Shown here: in pieces, positions 26,016 through 34,590 of the stretch | Position numbering within the stretch: the first letter of the stretch is position 1 | Layout: every line of letters starts with the position of its first letter | From: Tolumonas sp008015085 | Lineage (GTDB): Bacteria; Pseudomonadota; Gammaproteobacteria; Enterobacterales; Aeromonadaceae | Direction: 5' to 3' | NCBI GenBank assembly: GCA_029265125.1 | Contig: JAJUJX010000001.1 | Span: 62,001 to 126,000 of the forward strand | Length of the DNA: 64,000 nucleotides | Position numbers and translations under genes: made by a program | Notes under the pieces: model-generated | The model's database searches: none | What the model was told of the DNA's origin: nothing | What the model saw: only the letters and a program-made list of their open reading frames with translations

Positions 26016-26398
26016 GGTTATACAGCCTTCAGGGCTAAGCGGATTTGCTGTATATATGAAAGAGGATTTTAGATTTGTTTTTTTTGATCGCTCTCAAGCG
26101 AAAAAGCGGTTTAAATAACAGATATAAATTTTATGAATTAAATTATATTGTGTTGCTTTGTTCTTATAATTTAATTGGTTTTTATGTTTCTGTATATAAA
26201 AATAATAAGATAATTAAATCCATAAAAACGCCAGTTTATTACACCATTGATCAAAGTTAATTGATATTTTTAACGCTAATTTCCCATCATCGCTAAACCA
26301 ACAACAATACCCGTGTGAACTGACTTCTGGTTTTTAACCGGCTGTAGGCCATGGATCCGGGGAACACTGCGTTATTTGTAATAACAGGAGACGTTACA
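26016..26398. promoter_or_regulatory. Divergent citC / citS control region
   Basis: This 383-bp region is strikingly A+T-rich between about 26100 and 26290. It contains runs such as ATAAATTTTATGAATTAAAT and TATAAAAATAATAAGATAAT. By analogy with K. pneumoniae, where CitB and CRP act between divergent citC and citS, it probably carries CitB sites and both promoters. TTGATCAAAGTTAA at 26247-26260 is a partial match to an FNR box (TTGATN4ATCAA). No exact promoter could be fixed by eye. Confidence 0.6.
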
Positions 26399-27772
26399 AT
26401 GGGAAAAGAGCAGGTCAATATGGCAGATACCAGTGAGTTATCGCTGAGTAATGCCAGTAATGAAAAATTCTGGCCAAATGGCTGGTGGAAATTATTTGAT
26501 TTGAAAGTAGGTATTATTCCTTTGCCTTTATTTGTTCTGGCAGCAGCATTAATTTCCGGGCTATGCATTACCGGTGAACTGCCAAGTCAAATAACTACCA
26601 TGGTTGTTGTGCTTGGTTTTTTCGGTTTTGTCTGCGGTGAAATCGGCAAGCGCTTACCAGTATTAGGGAAGATTGGTGCAGCAGCAATTTGCGCAACATT
26701 TATTCCATCTGCACTGGTTTATTATCATTTATTACCAACGCCGATTATTGAGTCGACCAAAGTTTTTTATAAATCCACCGGTATTCTTTATCTGTATATC
26801 AGCTGTATTATTGTCGGCAGTATATTCAGTATGGATCGCAAGACCATCATGCAGGGTTTCCTGCGTATCTTTATTCCTATGTTGTGCGGTGAAATTGTCG
26901 GTGCCATTGTTGGCACGACGGTTGGGACCTTACTTGGCTTAGGTACATTCAATACGCTGTTCTTTATTGTATTGCCGATCATGGCTGGTGGTGTAGGTGA
27001 AGGTGCCATTCCGCTATCGATTGGTTTCTCTGAAATCATGCATATGGAACAAGGTGTTGCCTTTGCGCGTATTATTCCGATGGTGATGCTGGGTAGTCTG
27101 ACTGCGATCCTGACTGCTGGTATCCTGAACCATATTGGTAAACGCAAACCACATCTGACCGGTGAAGGTCGTCTGATGCCAGGTTCTGAGGAAGAGATCA
27201 GTAGTTCATCAAGCGCTAATCCGCTAAAAGGTGCGATTGATGTCACTGGTCTGGCATCGGCTGCGCTGATGGCACTGCTGCTGTATATGGTAGGTATTCT
27301 TGGTCACCGCCTGGTCGGTTTGCCAGCACCTGTCGGCATGCTGTTTGCGGCTGTTGTTGTGAAATTAACGCAAGCCGTATCACCACAGCTCACTGGTAAT
27401 GCAACAGTGGTATATAAATTCTTCCAAACCTCAGTAACTTACCCAATTCTGTTCATGGTCGGTGTAGCTATCACCCCGTGGGAGTCACTGATGGCGGCAT
27501 TCACCATTCCTAACCTGATTGTCATCATTTCTACCGTGCTGAGTCTGGTGGCTACCGGCTTCTTTGTTGGCAAGAAAATGGGTATGCATCCGATTGATGT
27601 GGCTGTGGTTTCCTGCTGCCAGAGTGGTCAGGGTGGCACTGGCGATGTTGCGATCCTAACTGCGGCAAACCGTATGGTGCTGATGCCATTTGCCCAGATT
27701 GCAACCCGTATTGGCGGTGCGATCAACGTAACGCTGGCACTGGTGGTGCTGTCTCACTTCTTTACATTCTGA
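26399..27772 (+). CDS. citS: Na+/citrate symporter of the 2-hydroxycarboxylate transporter family (CitS-like)
   Basis: A 457-residue secondary transporter of the 2HCT family; in this context it most likely imports citrate with Na+. It has an N-terminal soluble stretch and about eleven hydrophobic segments. The two family reentrant-loop motifs with GGxG are present (MAGGVGEGAIPLS, about residue 200, and CQSGQGGTGDVAIL, about 405). They are followed by the Arg-containing ANRMVLMPFAQIATRIGG. The ATG at 26399 has AGGAG 8 bases upstream. Na+ for uptake would be returned by OadGAB. Malate/lactate carriers of the same family are the alternative, but the locus argues for citrate. Confidence 0.9.
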   Translation: MGKEQVNMADTSELSLSNASNEKFWPNGWWKLFDLKVGIIPLPLFVLAAALISGLCITGELPSQITTMVVVLGFFGFVCGEIGKRLPVLGKIGAAAICATFIPSALVYYHLLPTPIIESTKVFYKSTGILYLYISCIIVGSIFSMDRKTIMQGFLRIFIPMLCGEIVGAIVGTTVGTLLGLGTFNTLFFIVLPIMAGGVGEGAIPLSIGFSEIMHMEQGVAFARIIPMVMLGSLTAILTAGILNHIGKRKPHLTGEGRLMPGSEEEISSSSSANPLKGAIDVTGLASAALMALLLYMVGILGHRLVGLPAPVGMLFAAVVVKLTQAVSPQLTGNATVVYKFFQTSVTYPILFMVGVAITPWESLMAAFTIPNLIVIISTVLSLVATGFFVGKKMGMHPIDVAVVSCCQSGQGGTGDVAILTAANRMVLMPFAQIATRIGGAINVTLALVVLSHFFTF

Positions 27773-27796
27773 TGGATTGAGCCTGACACAGGTTCG

Positions 27797-27825
27797 GGCC
27801 CGGCGGCAAACACCGGGCCATTTTA
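27797..27825 (+). terminator. Hairpin between citS and the FAH-family gene
   Basis: A GGCCCGG / CCGGGCC stem followed by ATTTTAT lies 24 bases after citS and 46 bases before the next gene. It could reduce read-through from citS into the FAH-family gene. Confidence 0.6.
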
Positions 27826-27870
27826 TCCCGGTAAATCAATGCTGAAATACAATATTGGTGAGGTTTTTCC

Positions 27871-28719
27871 ATGAAATTATTAAGTTTTATCCGCGCCGAT
27901 GGTTCCAAAAGTTATGGTATCTATAAAGATAATGGCATTGTCGATTTAGGTCTGCGGCTGGGTGATAAATATAAGGATATTAAAGCGTTGCTGGCCGCTG
28001 ATGCGTTGTCATTAGTTAGTCAGTATGCAGGGGAACAGATAGATTATTCGGCAGACACGGTTCGTTTTCTGCCTATTATCGAATCGCCGGACAAAATTCT
28101 CTGCGTTGGCATGAATTACATGGCCAAACGGCAGGAATTTGATGAAACCAACAATGCACCAACGCTGTTTGTGCGCTTTCCTGAATCTCAGACTGGTCAC
28201 GCCTGTGGCGTGGTAAAACCGCAGGTCAGCAACGAATTTGACTATGAAGGTGAACTGGCTGTCATCATCGGTAAAAGCGGTAAACATATCCGTCGGGAAG
28301 AGGCGCTGCATTATGTGGCGGGTTACAGCTGCTATATGGATGGCTCAGTGCGTGACTGGCAACACAGCTGGTTTACTGCAGGCAAAAACTGGCAGGAAAC
28401 GGGTGCTTTTGGCCCGTGGATGGTGACGACCGATGAGATTGCGAACCCGCATGAGCTGGATATCCGCACCTATCTGAACGGTCAGATGGTACAAAATGAT
28501 AATACTGGCAATATGGTGCATAGCATTCCGGAATTAATCGAGTATATTAGTACATTCGCAACATTATCGGCCGGCGATGTCATTATCACCGGTTCTCCGG
28601 GTGGCGTGGGTAAGAAACGGACACCTCCTCTGTTCATGAAGGAAGGGGATGTGATTGAAGTGGAAATCCAGAAGATTGGTAAGTTACGCAATCAGATCGT
28701 CAGTGATGCCTGGAACTAA
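27871..28719 (+). CDS. Fumarylacetoacetate hydrolase (FAH) superfamily protein in the citrate locus
   Basis: A 282-residue protein of the FAH superfamily, whose members act on beta-diketo or oxo-acids as hydrolases, decarboxylases, isomerases or oxaloacetate tautomerases. The metal site is present: FDYEGELAVIIG gives Glu126 and Glu128, and YMDGSVRDW gives Asp157. AGKNWQETGAFGPW and SPGGVGKKRTPP are family motifs. The motif usually written NYxxHxxE reads NYMAKRQE (residues 82-89), so the catalytic His is Lys86 while Glu89 is kept. It lies 98 bp after citS, on the same strand. Activity on oxaloacetate is an attractive guess from context, not shown. Confidence 0.8.
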   Translation: MKLLSFIRADGSKSYGIYKDNGIVDLGLRLGDKYKDIKALLAADALSLVSQYAGEQIDYSADTVRFLPIIESPDKILCVGMNYMAKRQEFDETNNAPTLFVRFPESQTGHACGVVKPQVSNEFDYEGELAVIIGKSGKHIRREEALHYVAGYSCYMDGSVRDWQHSWFTAGKNWQETGAFGPWMVTTDEIANPHELDIRTYLNGQMVQNDNTGNMVHSIPELIEYISTFATLSAGDVIITGSPGGVGKKRTPPLFMKEGDVIEVEIQKIGKLRNQIVSDAWN

Positions 28720-28740
28720 TAACATCGGATGAGAGAGAAC

Positions 28741-28784
28741 GTGCCGGTTGAATGATTAATACGCATTCTGCCGGCACATTTTTT
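28741..28784. terminator. Terminator between the FAH-family gene and citB
   Basis: A stem with GTGCCGG at 28741-28747 and CCGGCAC at 28771-28777 and a long loop is followed by ATTTTTT on the plus strand. It touches the citB stop codon on the opposite strand. Confidence 0.6.
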
Positions 28785-29463
28785 AGATGTGGCGGCGATA
28801 AATTCGCTCCGGGCGTCCCACCTTGCCGTGCATCACTTCGGCCTGCAGATAGGTCAGTGCGGCACAGTGTTCCAGATAACGACGGGCAGTAGTTTTGCTG
28901 ATACCTATCAGATCTCCGAGCGATTCAGCCGTGTGGTACACCTCTTTTGAAACAAAGACCTCCTTGACCTTATCCAGCGTCAGCTCATCAATACCTTTCG
29001 GCAGATTTCGATAAGTCATCTCTCTGGCCTGCAGATTGAACATCTCATCCACATGGCGCTGGTTGACGTTGTCACCGGCACTGATTGAGCCGCGATAACG
29101 CAGGTAACGTTGCAGGGTGTCTTGCAACCGGTCATAACCAATCGGTTTTAACAGATAATCGAAAGCGCCACAGCGTACGGCTTCACGTACAGTTTCAATA
29201 TCGCTGGCTGCGGTAATAAAGATGACATCCGGCGCATTCTTATCAGTCAACATTTCGCGCATCAGATTAATGCCTAAACCATCCGGCAGAAAATTATCCA
29301 GCAGGACCAGATCAGGCTTCAGCACCCGCATCATGCGCTGTGCTTCCGCTTGAGTACCGGCAATACCAACAGGGTTAAAACGGGCATGCTGACGGATAAA
29401 TTGGGCATGTAATTCTGCAATGCGCAGCTCATCTTCAACGATAAGAACGTCGAATTTATTCAT
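28783..29463 (-). CDS. citB: Citrate response regulator CitB (DpiA family)
   Basis: The response regulator of the CitA/CitB two-component system, which activates citrate fermentation genes. The 226-residue protein has an N-terminal receiver with the acidic pair VEDE (residues 10-13), the phospho-acceptor Asp in LVLLDNFLPDG (about residue 57), the switch Thr in FITAASD, and Lys in YLLKPIGYDRL. The C-terminal half is the CitB/DcuR-type helix-turn-helix (AESLGDLIGISKTTARRYLEHC, about residues 180-200). It overlaps citA by 8 bp and is convergent with the FAH-family gene. Confidence 0.92.
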   Translation of the reverse strand: MNKFDVLIVEDELRIAELHAQFIRQHARFNPVGIAGTQAEAQRMMRVLKPDLVLLDNFLPDGLGINLMREMLTDKNAPDVIFITAASDIETVREAVRCGAFDYLLKPIGYDRLQDTLQRYLRYRGSISAGDNVNQRHVDEMFNLQAREMTYRNLPKGIDELTLDKVKEVFVSKEVYHTAESLGDLIGISKTTARRYLEHCAALTYLQAEVMHGKVGRPERIYRRHI

Positions 29464-31096
29464 AAGCGTTACCTTTTAAAGGAATAAACAGAGAAATGAT
29501 GGCTCCTACCGGATCGGCATCGTCCAGAGTGATGTAGCCTCCGGCATGGGTGACGTATCGCTGGATCAGATACATGCCGTAACCGTGGCCTGATTCTTCT
29601 TTCGTGGTGACGCCACGTTCAAATAGTGTTTCGGCAACCGATGGATCAATTCCAGTGCCGTTATCAGCGACTTCAATTACCAGCTCATCACTCTGATCGC
29701 TGATCAGCAGTGAAATCTGTTTGTTACTGTCCGGATTTTTCAGCGTGGCTTCAAAAGCGTTATCCAGCAGATTACCGAGGATCGTGGTCAGCTCATCGCC
29801 ACTGAGGGCATCCGGCAGTGGTTTGCTGAGATGGCAAGTAGGATCAAACTCCAGTGTCAGCCCCAGCTCTTGTGCCCGGATATATTTGCTCAAGAGCAAT
29901 CCGGCAACCTGATTGTTGTTGAACGTGGAGATGAAATAATCGACCAGTTGCTGTTTCTGGTTGGATTCCTGCCGGATGGCTTTCAGTGCATCTTCATAGG
30001 CCCCCAGCTGGATCAGTCCGCCAATTGTCGATAGTTTATTGGCATATTCATGACGCATAACCCGCAGGCTTTCTGCATGTTGCTGCACCTGAGACAGCTG
30101 ATGGGAGAGGGTATTGATATCATCCTTGCGCCGAAAACTGACCACCCAGCCTAAGGCTTTACCGTCGAGCTGACAGGGCACCCGGCTGGCTATGACATAG
30201 TCACCATTCAGTGACAGAATTTCATCTTTGACTGCTTCCTGTTGATCAATGCCAGGAATAAAGAATTCACAAGGCGAGATGATTTCACAAATCGGCATGC
30301 CCTCCAGCTGTCGGGTGTCTTGGGTAATTCCCAAAATTTGCCGTGCATTCTGATTGATAAGGTAAATGAGCCCGTCCTGATTTACGGCGATCACGCCTTC
30401 ATACACCGACTGTAAAATAGCCGACTCCATACGCAGAGAAAAAGCGATCTCTTTGGGTTCCATGTCCAGCATCTGTCGCTTGATATGCCGGGAAAAAAAG
30501 TAGGCGGCCAGAATGGAGCTAAGCAACATCATGCTCATCATCGCGATGATGGGTTGCAGATAAAGCGTGCGCCAGGAAGCAATACTGTTAAGCAGATAAC
30601 CGACGGATACGATGCCGATCACATTGTCTTTATCATCGAGAATCGGGGCTTTGCCCCTAATGGCAAAGCCATAAGTGCCGCGACCAGTGGAAATAAAAGA
30701 CTCTTTTTTCAGCAATGCCGGCGAGTTATCGCCGCCAATCATGTGATAACCGATCTGATCATGGTTTGGATGGGTAATTCGGATCTCCTGAGCATCTCCG
30801 ATCACAATGTAATTGGCATCGGAGTAAGAGCGTTGCAGCGTATCAATGTATTCGCGGATTTTGGGGTAATCCTTGCGTATCATGCACTGCACAATTATCG
30901 GATTCGTCGCGATCTGGCGAGCCTGGACCAGTGCCCGGTTACCGATTTCATGATCCAGAATATCGGCGATCCGGTGATGGACATAAATGCTGATAACCAG
31001 CAGTTGCAGGCCAATGACCAGCAACAGCAGTAAAAAAAGACGATTTTTAAAAGTCATGCCGGTGTTATCAGGCATAAGCCGGGGTTGCAGCCGCAT
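29456..31096 (-). CDS. citA: Citrate sensor histidine kinase CitA (DpiB family)
   Basis: An inner-membrane sensor kinase of the CitA/DcuS family. A first membrane helix (FLLLLLVIGLQLLVISI) precedes the periplasmic PASp citrate-binding domain (about residues 45-180), with RITHPNHDQIGYHMIGGDN and STGRGTYGFAIRGKAP as in DpiB. A second helix, a cytoplasmic PAS domain (about 225-330) and the kinase core follow. The phospho-His is in MRHEYANKLSTIGGLIQLG, and the ATP site has DNAFEAT, VADNGTGID and GHGYGMYLI. Starts at 31096, 31075 or 31057 all lack a good ribosome site. Unlike Klebsiella, citAB is transcribed apart from citS-oadGAB. Confidence 0.92.
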   Translation of the reverse strand: MRLQPRLMPDNTGMTFKNRLFLLLLLVIGLQLLVISIYVHHRIADILDHEIGNRALVQARQIATNPIIVQCMIRKDYPKIREYIDTLQRSYSDANYIVIGDAQEIRITHPNHDQIGYHMIGGDNSPALLKKESFISTGRGTYGFAIRGKAPILDDKDNVIGIVSVGYLLNSIASWRTLYLQPIIAMMSMMLLSSILAAYFFSRHIKRQMLDMEPKEIAFSLRMESAILQSVYEGVIAVNQDGLIYLINQNARQILGITQDTRQLEGMPICEIISPCEFFIPGIDQQEAVKDEILSLNGDYVIASRVPCQLDGKALGWVVSFRRKDDINTLSHQLSQVQQHAESLRVMRHEYANKLSTIGGLIQLGAYEDALKAIRQESNQKQQLVDYFISTFNNNQVAGLLLSKYIRAQELGLTLEFDPTCHLSKPLPDALSGDELTTILGNLLDNAFEATLKNPDSNKQISLLISDQSDELVIEVADNGTGIDPSVAETLFERGVTTKEESGHGYGMYLIQRYVTHAGGYITLDDADPVGAIISLFIPLKGNAYE

Positions 31097-31231
31097 TTTC
31101 TATTTCGGGATACTGAAAGTCGGGCGGCCATTATAGGGGCTGATTGCCTGCATTCCGTGACTCTCTTCGCAGGCAACCGCGAAAATGAATTGGCTAAATA
31201 AATAAAATAAAAACCATAAAAACTACGGTAT

Positions 31232-31750
31232 TTATTCAGTTGGTTCGTCTACGGCCTGATCTTTACTCATATCCAGCAATAATGTTCTCAATAAATCAGC
31301 GAGTTGCTGTTGCTGAGCACGATCTAAAGAACGTAACAGCTTCTGTTCATTGGCAACATGCGCTGTCATTGTTTCATTAATCAGCGCTAATCCTGTTTTG
31401 GTTAAGGCAACCAGCATACTGCGGCGATCTTCCGGTGATGGTTCCCGGAAGATAAGACCACGCGCTTCCAGTTTATCCAACCGATTGGTCATCGCGCCGG
31501 ATGACAGCATCAGCGAGGTATAGAGCGCTGTCGGGCTGAGGGTATAAGGCTCACCACTGCGACGCAGTGTGGCTAAAACATCAAACTCAGCCTGCGTCAG
31601 GCCAAACTCCAGATGCACACGTTCAACAGCTTTACTGGCGATGGCATTCAGACGCCATAAACGGCCGAAGATACTCATTGCCAGCGAGTCCAGCTCCGGA
31701 CGCTCGTGTTGCCACTGACTAAGAATACGATCGACATGATCCGTTTGCAT
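31232..31750 (-). CDS. MarR-family transcriptional regulator
   Basis: A 172-residue winged-helix regulator of the MarR family. Typical regions are FGLTQAEFDVLATLRRSGEPYTLSPTAL (helix-turn-helix start, about residues 48-75), SSGAMTNRLDKLEARGLIFRE (recognition helix and wing) and SPEDRRSMLVALTKTG (wing). It is divergent from an EamA transporter gene across a region with two or three matching 18-bp inverted repeats, so it probably represses both itself and the transporter. The ligand is unknown. Confidence 0.88.
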   Translation of the reverse strand: MQTDHVDRILSQWQHERPELDSLAMSIFGRLWRLNAIASKAVERVHLEFGLTQAEFDVLATLRRSGEPYTLSPTALYTSLMLSSGAMTNRLDKLEARGLIFREPSPEDRRSMLVALTKTGLALINETMTAHVANEQKLLRSLDRAQQQQLADLLRTLLLDMSKDQAVDEPTE

Positions 31751-31766
31751 GATTCACCTCCCTATT

Positions 31767-31784
31767 TATCTTTGCATAAAGATA
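31767..31784. promoter_or_regulatory. Candidate MarR operator 1
   Basis: TATCTTTGCATAAAGATA has perfect 7-bp arms around GCAT, 17 bases before the MarR start codon. The 18-bp layout recurs at 31815. Confidence 0.68.
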
Positions 31785-31814
31785 GTTGACGAAAGCCCTA
31801 AAAACAAACCAAAA

Positions 31815-31832
31815 TATCTTCATATAAAGATT
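31815..31832. promoter_or_regulatory. Candidate MarR operator 2
   Basis: TATCTTCATATAAAGATT matches operator 1 at the outer half-sites with the same spacing, centred 48 bp away. A weaker third copy (ATTCTTTTTGTGAAGATA, 31830-31847) lies next to the eamA-type start codon. Confidence 0.6.
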
Positions 31833-31850
31833 CTTTTTGTGAAGATACAT

Positions 31851-32711
31851 ATGTCTCCCGTTTTTGTCGCGTTGACCCCTATTCTGTGGGGGACTACCTA
31901 TCTGATCACCGGAAAATACTTGCCGGAATGGCCTGCACTCTGGCTTTCCGTGATCCGGGCTATTCCGCCCGGACTACTGTTACTGGCGATCAGACCGGGA
32001 TTGCCGACATGGCGACAGGTGCCTTATCTGCTGCTGATTAGCTTTTTGTATATCGGGGCGTTCTTTCCGTTACTGTTTCTCTCTGCTCTGCTACTGCCGG
32101 GCTCTGTCGCTGGCACGCTCGCTGCTACATTGCCGCTGATGCTGCTTGGTCTGCAGTGGTTTTTTCTGAAACGAGTACCTTCCGTCAAAGCCATTTGTTG
32201 TGCTTGTATCGGGCTGGGTGGCGTTATGCTGCTACTGGGGCCGGGGAGTGGATTCAATCTGCTGGGGGTCAGCGCTGCGCTGTTCTCAGTCTTGCTGATT
32301 GGTATCTGTAGCATGCTGCTGCAGCAATTTCCATGGGAAGGGGATCTCATCAACTTTACCGGCTGGCAGTTGTTGCTGGGCGGTCTCATGATCCTGCCAC
32401 TGGCCTTCTGGCTCGAGGGCTCGATGCCGGTTCCAGCCACCGGTAATGAATGGTTTGGGTTAGCCTGGTTATCGTTGCTCAATTCAGCACTAGCGTATGT
32501 GCTATGGATCTGGGGGATGACCCATCTCACGCTGAACCGGATAGGGCTGATCAGTCTGCTGAACCCGTTAACGGCCGTATTGGCTGGTAGCGTGCTGATG
32601 CATGAGGCTCTCAGCCACTGGCAGTGGCTGGGTGTTATGGCGGTGTTTGCCTCGTTACTGCTGGAGTTGCTGTTCCGAGCTAAACGCAGTTCAGCAGCTG
32701 TAAGCCAATAA
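31851..32711 (+). CDS. EamA/DMT-family transporter
   Basis: A 286-residue inner-membrane protein with ten predicted helices in two EamA repeats, of the drug/metabolite transporter superfamily. Recognisable patterns are FVALTPILWGTTYLITGKYLP at the N-terminus and SALAYVLWIWGMTHLTLNRIGLISLLNPLTAVLAG in the second repeat. The ATG at 31851 is chosen because the upstream in-frame extension is polar, runs through the operators and would not be membrane-spanning. Substrates of this family range from amino acids to drugs. Divergence from a marR gene suggests efflux that is induced by its own substrate. Confidence 0.85.
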   Translation: MSPVFVALTPILWGTTYLITGKYLPEWPALWLSVIRAIPPGLLLLAIRPGLPTWRQVPYLLLISFLYIGAFFPLLFLSALLLPGSVAGTLAATLPLMLLGLQWFFLKRVPSVKAICCACIGLGGVMLLLGPGSGFNLLGVSAALFSVLLIGICSMLLQQFPWEGDLINFTGWQLLLGGLMILPLAFWLEGSMPVPATGNEWFGLAWLSLLNSALAYVLWIWGMTHLTLNRIGLISLLNPLTAVLAGSVLMHEALSHWQWLGVMAVFASLLLELLFRAKRSSAAVSQ

Positions 32712-32713
32712 AA

Positions 32714-32739
32714 ACGGGCTACCCAACCGGGTAACCCGT
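32714..32739. terminator. Bidirectional terminator, EamA gene / chemoreceptor gene
   Basis: An 11-bp stem with one mismatch (ACGGGCTACCC / GGGTAACCCGT, loop AACC) lies between convergent genes. A T-run follows on the minus strand. Confidence 0.72.
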
Positions 32740-32760
32740 ATTACGATAGTGTACGGCATT

Positions 32761-34428
32761 CTAATAGCGGAACTGTTTGATCAGATCCTGCAATGCTTTA
32801 CCGGCAGAAGCCATTTCCTGTGTGGTTTGCTCTGATTTTATGGCAGCACTGGAGAGATCCTGCACGATATGCTGGATGTTCTCCAGATTACGGCTGATTT
32901 CCTCCGTGACCGCATGTTGTTCTTCGGCGGCGGTAGCAATCTGCAGGTTCATATCGTTGATCATGTTGACGGCCTGATTCACCGTACTGAGAGAATCTTC
33001 TATCCGTGCTGTTTCACTAACGGTTTCCTGACTGTGTTGCTGACTGCCATCCATCGCATCGACGGCTTGCCGGACGCCCTGTTGCAACGTTTGCAGCATA
33101 GTATTGATTTCCTGAGTGCTTTGCTGGGTACGGGCCGCTAGCGCGCGTACCTCATCGGCAACAACCGCAAAGCCACGACCCTGATCGCCGGCACGGGCCG
33201 CTTCGATGGCCGCATTCAGAGCCAACAGGTTGGTTTGTTCTGCAATACCTCGGATCACATCGACCACTGAGCCGATTTTGGCTGTTTCCTGCGCCAGCAT
33301 GCTGATCACCGATGAAGCGGAATCCACTTCCTGCACCAGGCTATTGATACTGCCGATGGCGGTATTGACGACATCACTGGCTTGTTCCGAATTCTGAGCC
33401 GCTTGGCTGGTCGCATTGGCGGCATTAGAAGCGGCACTGGATACCGATTGGGCGGTCGCACTCATCTCATTCACCGCGCTGGCCACCTGTTCGGTTTCTT
33501 TGCTGTGTTCCAGCATCTGGCGGGTGTACTGGCCGGAGATCCGGCTTAGTGATTCGGATTCACTGGCGATACGCTGACTGACATTGCCGACTTGTGCAAC
33601 CAGTTCCTGGATCCGTTCCACAAAATGGTTAAAGGCTTTACTGACATCACCGACTTCATCCTGACTATTGACGGTCAGGCGTTGAGTCAGATCGCCTTCA
33701 CCGTTAGCGATGTCGTTCAATGCGGCGACCACACCCCGCAGTGGTTGCGAGATTTTGTTGCCAATCAGGGAGGTAATGATGATGGTTATGCCCAGGAATA
33801 CCAGCGAAATCAACGATACCCGAACCATACTGGCATTCGTATCGGCTTCCATTTGCTTGCGTTGTTCAGCCAAAGTGGTTTCAACGTCATCAATGTAAAA
33901 GCCGGTGCCTAATACCCACTGATATTTTTCCAGTGGCCGGTTGTAAGATAGTTTCGAAACATCACGGCCTAAAGAAGGCTTATTCCACAGATACTCAGTA
34001 TAACCATCGCCATTGCGTGCGGAATTGAGGATGTTCTGGATAAAAAATTTCCCACCAGCATCTTTCGCATTAAACAGGTTCTTACCTTCTATTTCCGGCT
34101 TTGGGCCTAATACCAGGTTGACGCCTTGATAATCATAAACAAAGAAATAACCATCTGTACCATAGCGTAACTGACGCAAAACTTTTTTCACCTGTTCGCG
34201 ATTCTCGGGGCTATCAGGCAATGCATAAAGATCAGCAATAGACGTCTGAGCTATTTGCAGATACATACTGAGTTCTGATTTTTTATCCGTCATCAGTTTG
34301 GCACGAAGTTCCGCTTGCTGAGTTTCAATTCTGCTGGCATTCAACCAGTAGACTGTTGTATTTACGGCAATAATTGCGAATATCAAAGGCAATATGCCCA
34401 GCGATAGGATCTTGGTTCTAATCTTCAT
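32761..34428 (-). CDS. Methyl-accepting chemotaxis protein with periplasmic Cache domain
   Basis: A 555-residue chemoreceptor. One membrane helix (residues 7-30) precedes a periplasmic single-Cache-type domain of about 150 residues (YGTDGYFFVYDYQGVNLVLGPKPEIEGKNL; YNRPLEKYQWVLGTGFYIDDV). A second helix, a HAMP linker (about 205-260) and the signalling domain follow. The conserved hairpin tip is GIAEQTNLLALNAAIEAARAGDQGRGFAVVADEVRALA. The C-terminus ends KQFRY, lacking a CheR-docking pentapeptide. The ATG at 34428 follows AGGACGAG. The ligand is unknown; sCache receptors often sense small organic acids, which would fit a citrate and acetate lifestyle. Confidence 0.9.
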   Translation of the reverse strand: MKIRTKILSLGILPLIFAIIAVNTTVYWLNASRIETQQAELRAKLMTDKKSELSMYLQIAQTSIADLYALPDSPENREQVKKVLRQLRYGTDGYFFVYDYQGVNLVLGPKPEIEGKNLFNAKDAGGKFFIQNILNSARNGDGYTEYLWNKPSLGRDVSKLSYNRPLEKYQWVLGTGFYIDDVETTLAEQRKQMEADTNASMVRVSLISLVFLGITIIITSLIGNKISQPLRGVVAALNDIANGEGDLTQRLTVNSQDEVGDVSKAFNHFVERIQELVAQVGNVSQRIASESESLSRISGQYTRQMLEHSKETEQVASAVNEMSATAQSVSSAASNAANATSQAAQNSEQASDVVNTAIGSINSLVQEVDSASSVISMLAQETAKIGSVVDVIRGIAEQTNLLALNAAIEAARAGDQGRGFAVVADEVRALAARTQQSTQEINTMLQTLQQGVRQAVDAMDGSQQHSQETVSETARIEDSLSTVNQAVNMINDMNLQIATAAEEQHAVTEEISRNLENIQHIVQDLSSAAIKSEQTTQEMASAGKALQDLIKQFRY

Positions 34429-34590
34429 GCTCTCGTCCTTCGGCAATTACTTATTTCACAAGATTTCTTACGATGAAGATTAGATGATAAGGAGGTTATG
34501 GGCTGTGAAGCGTCGCCCGATTTTCCTGATTAGAGAGATTATTACAGAAATTAATTCATACAAGGCAGACAGATCGTCTACCTAAGCTGA

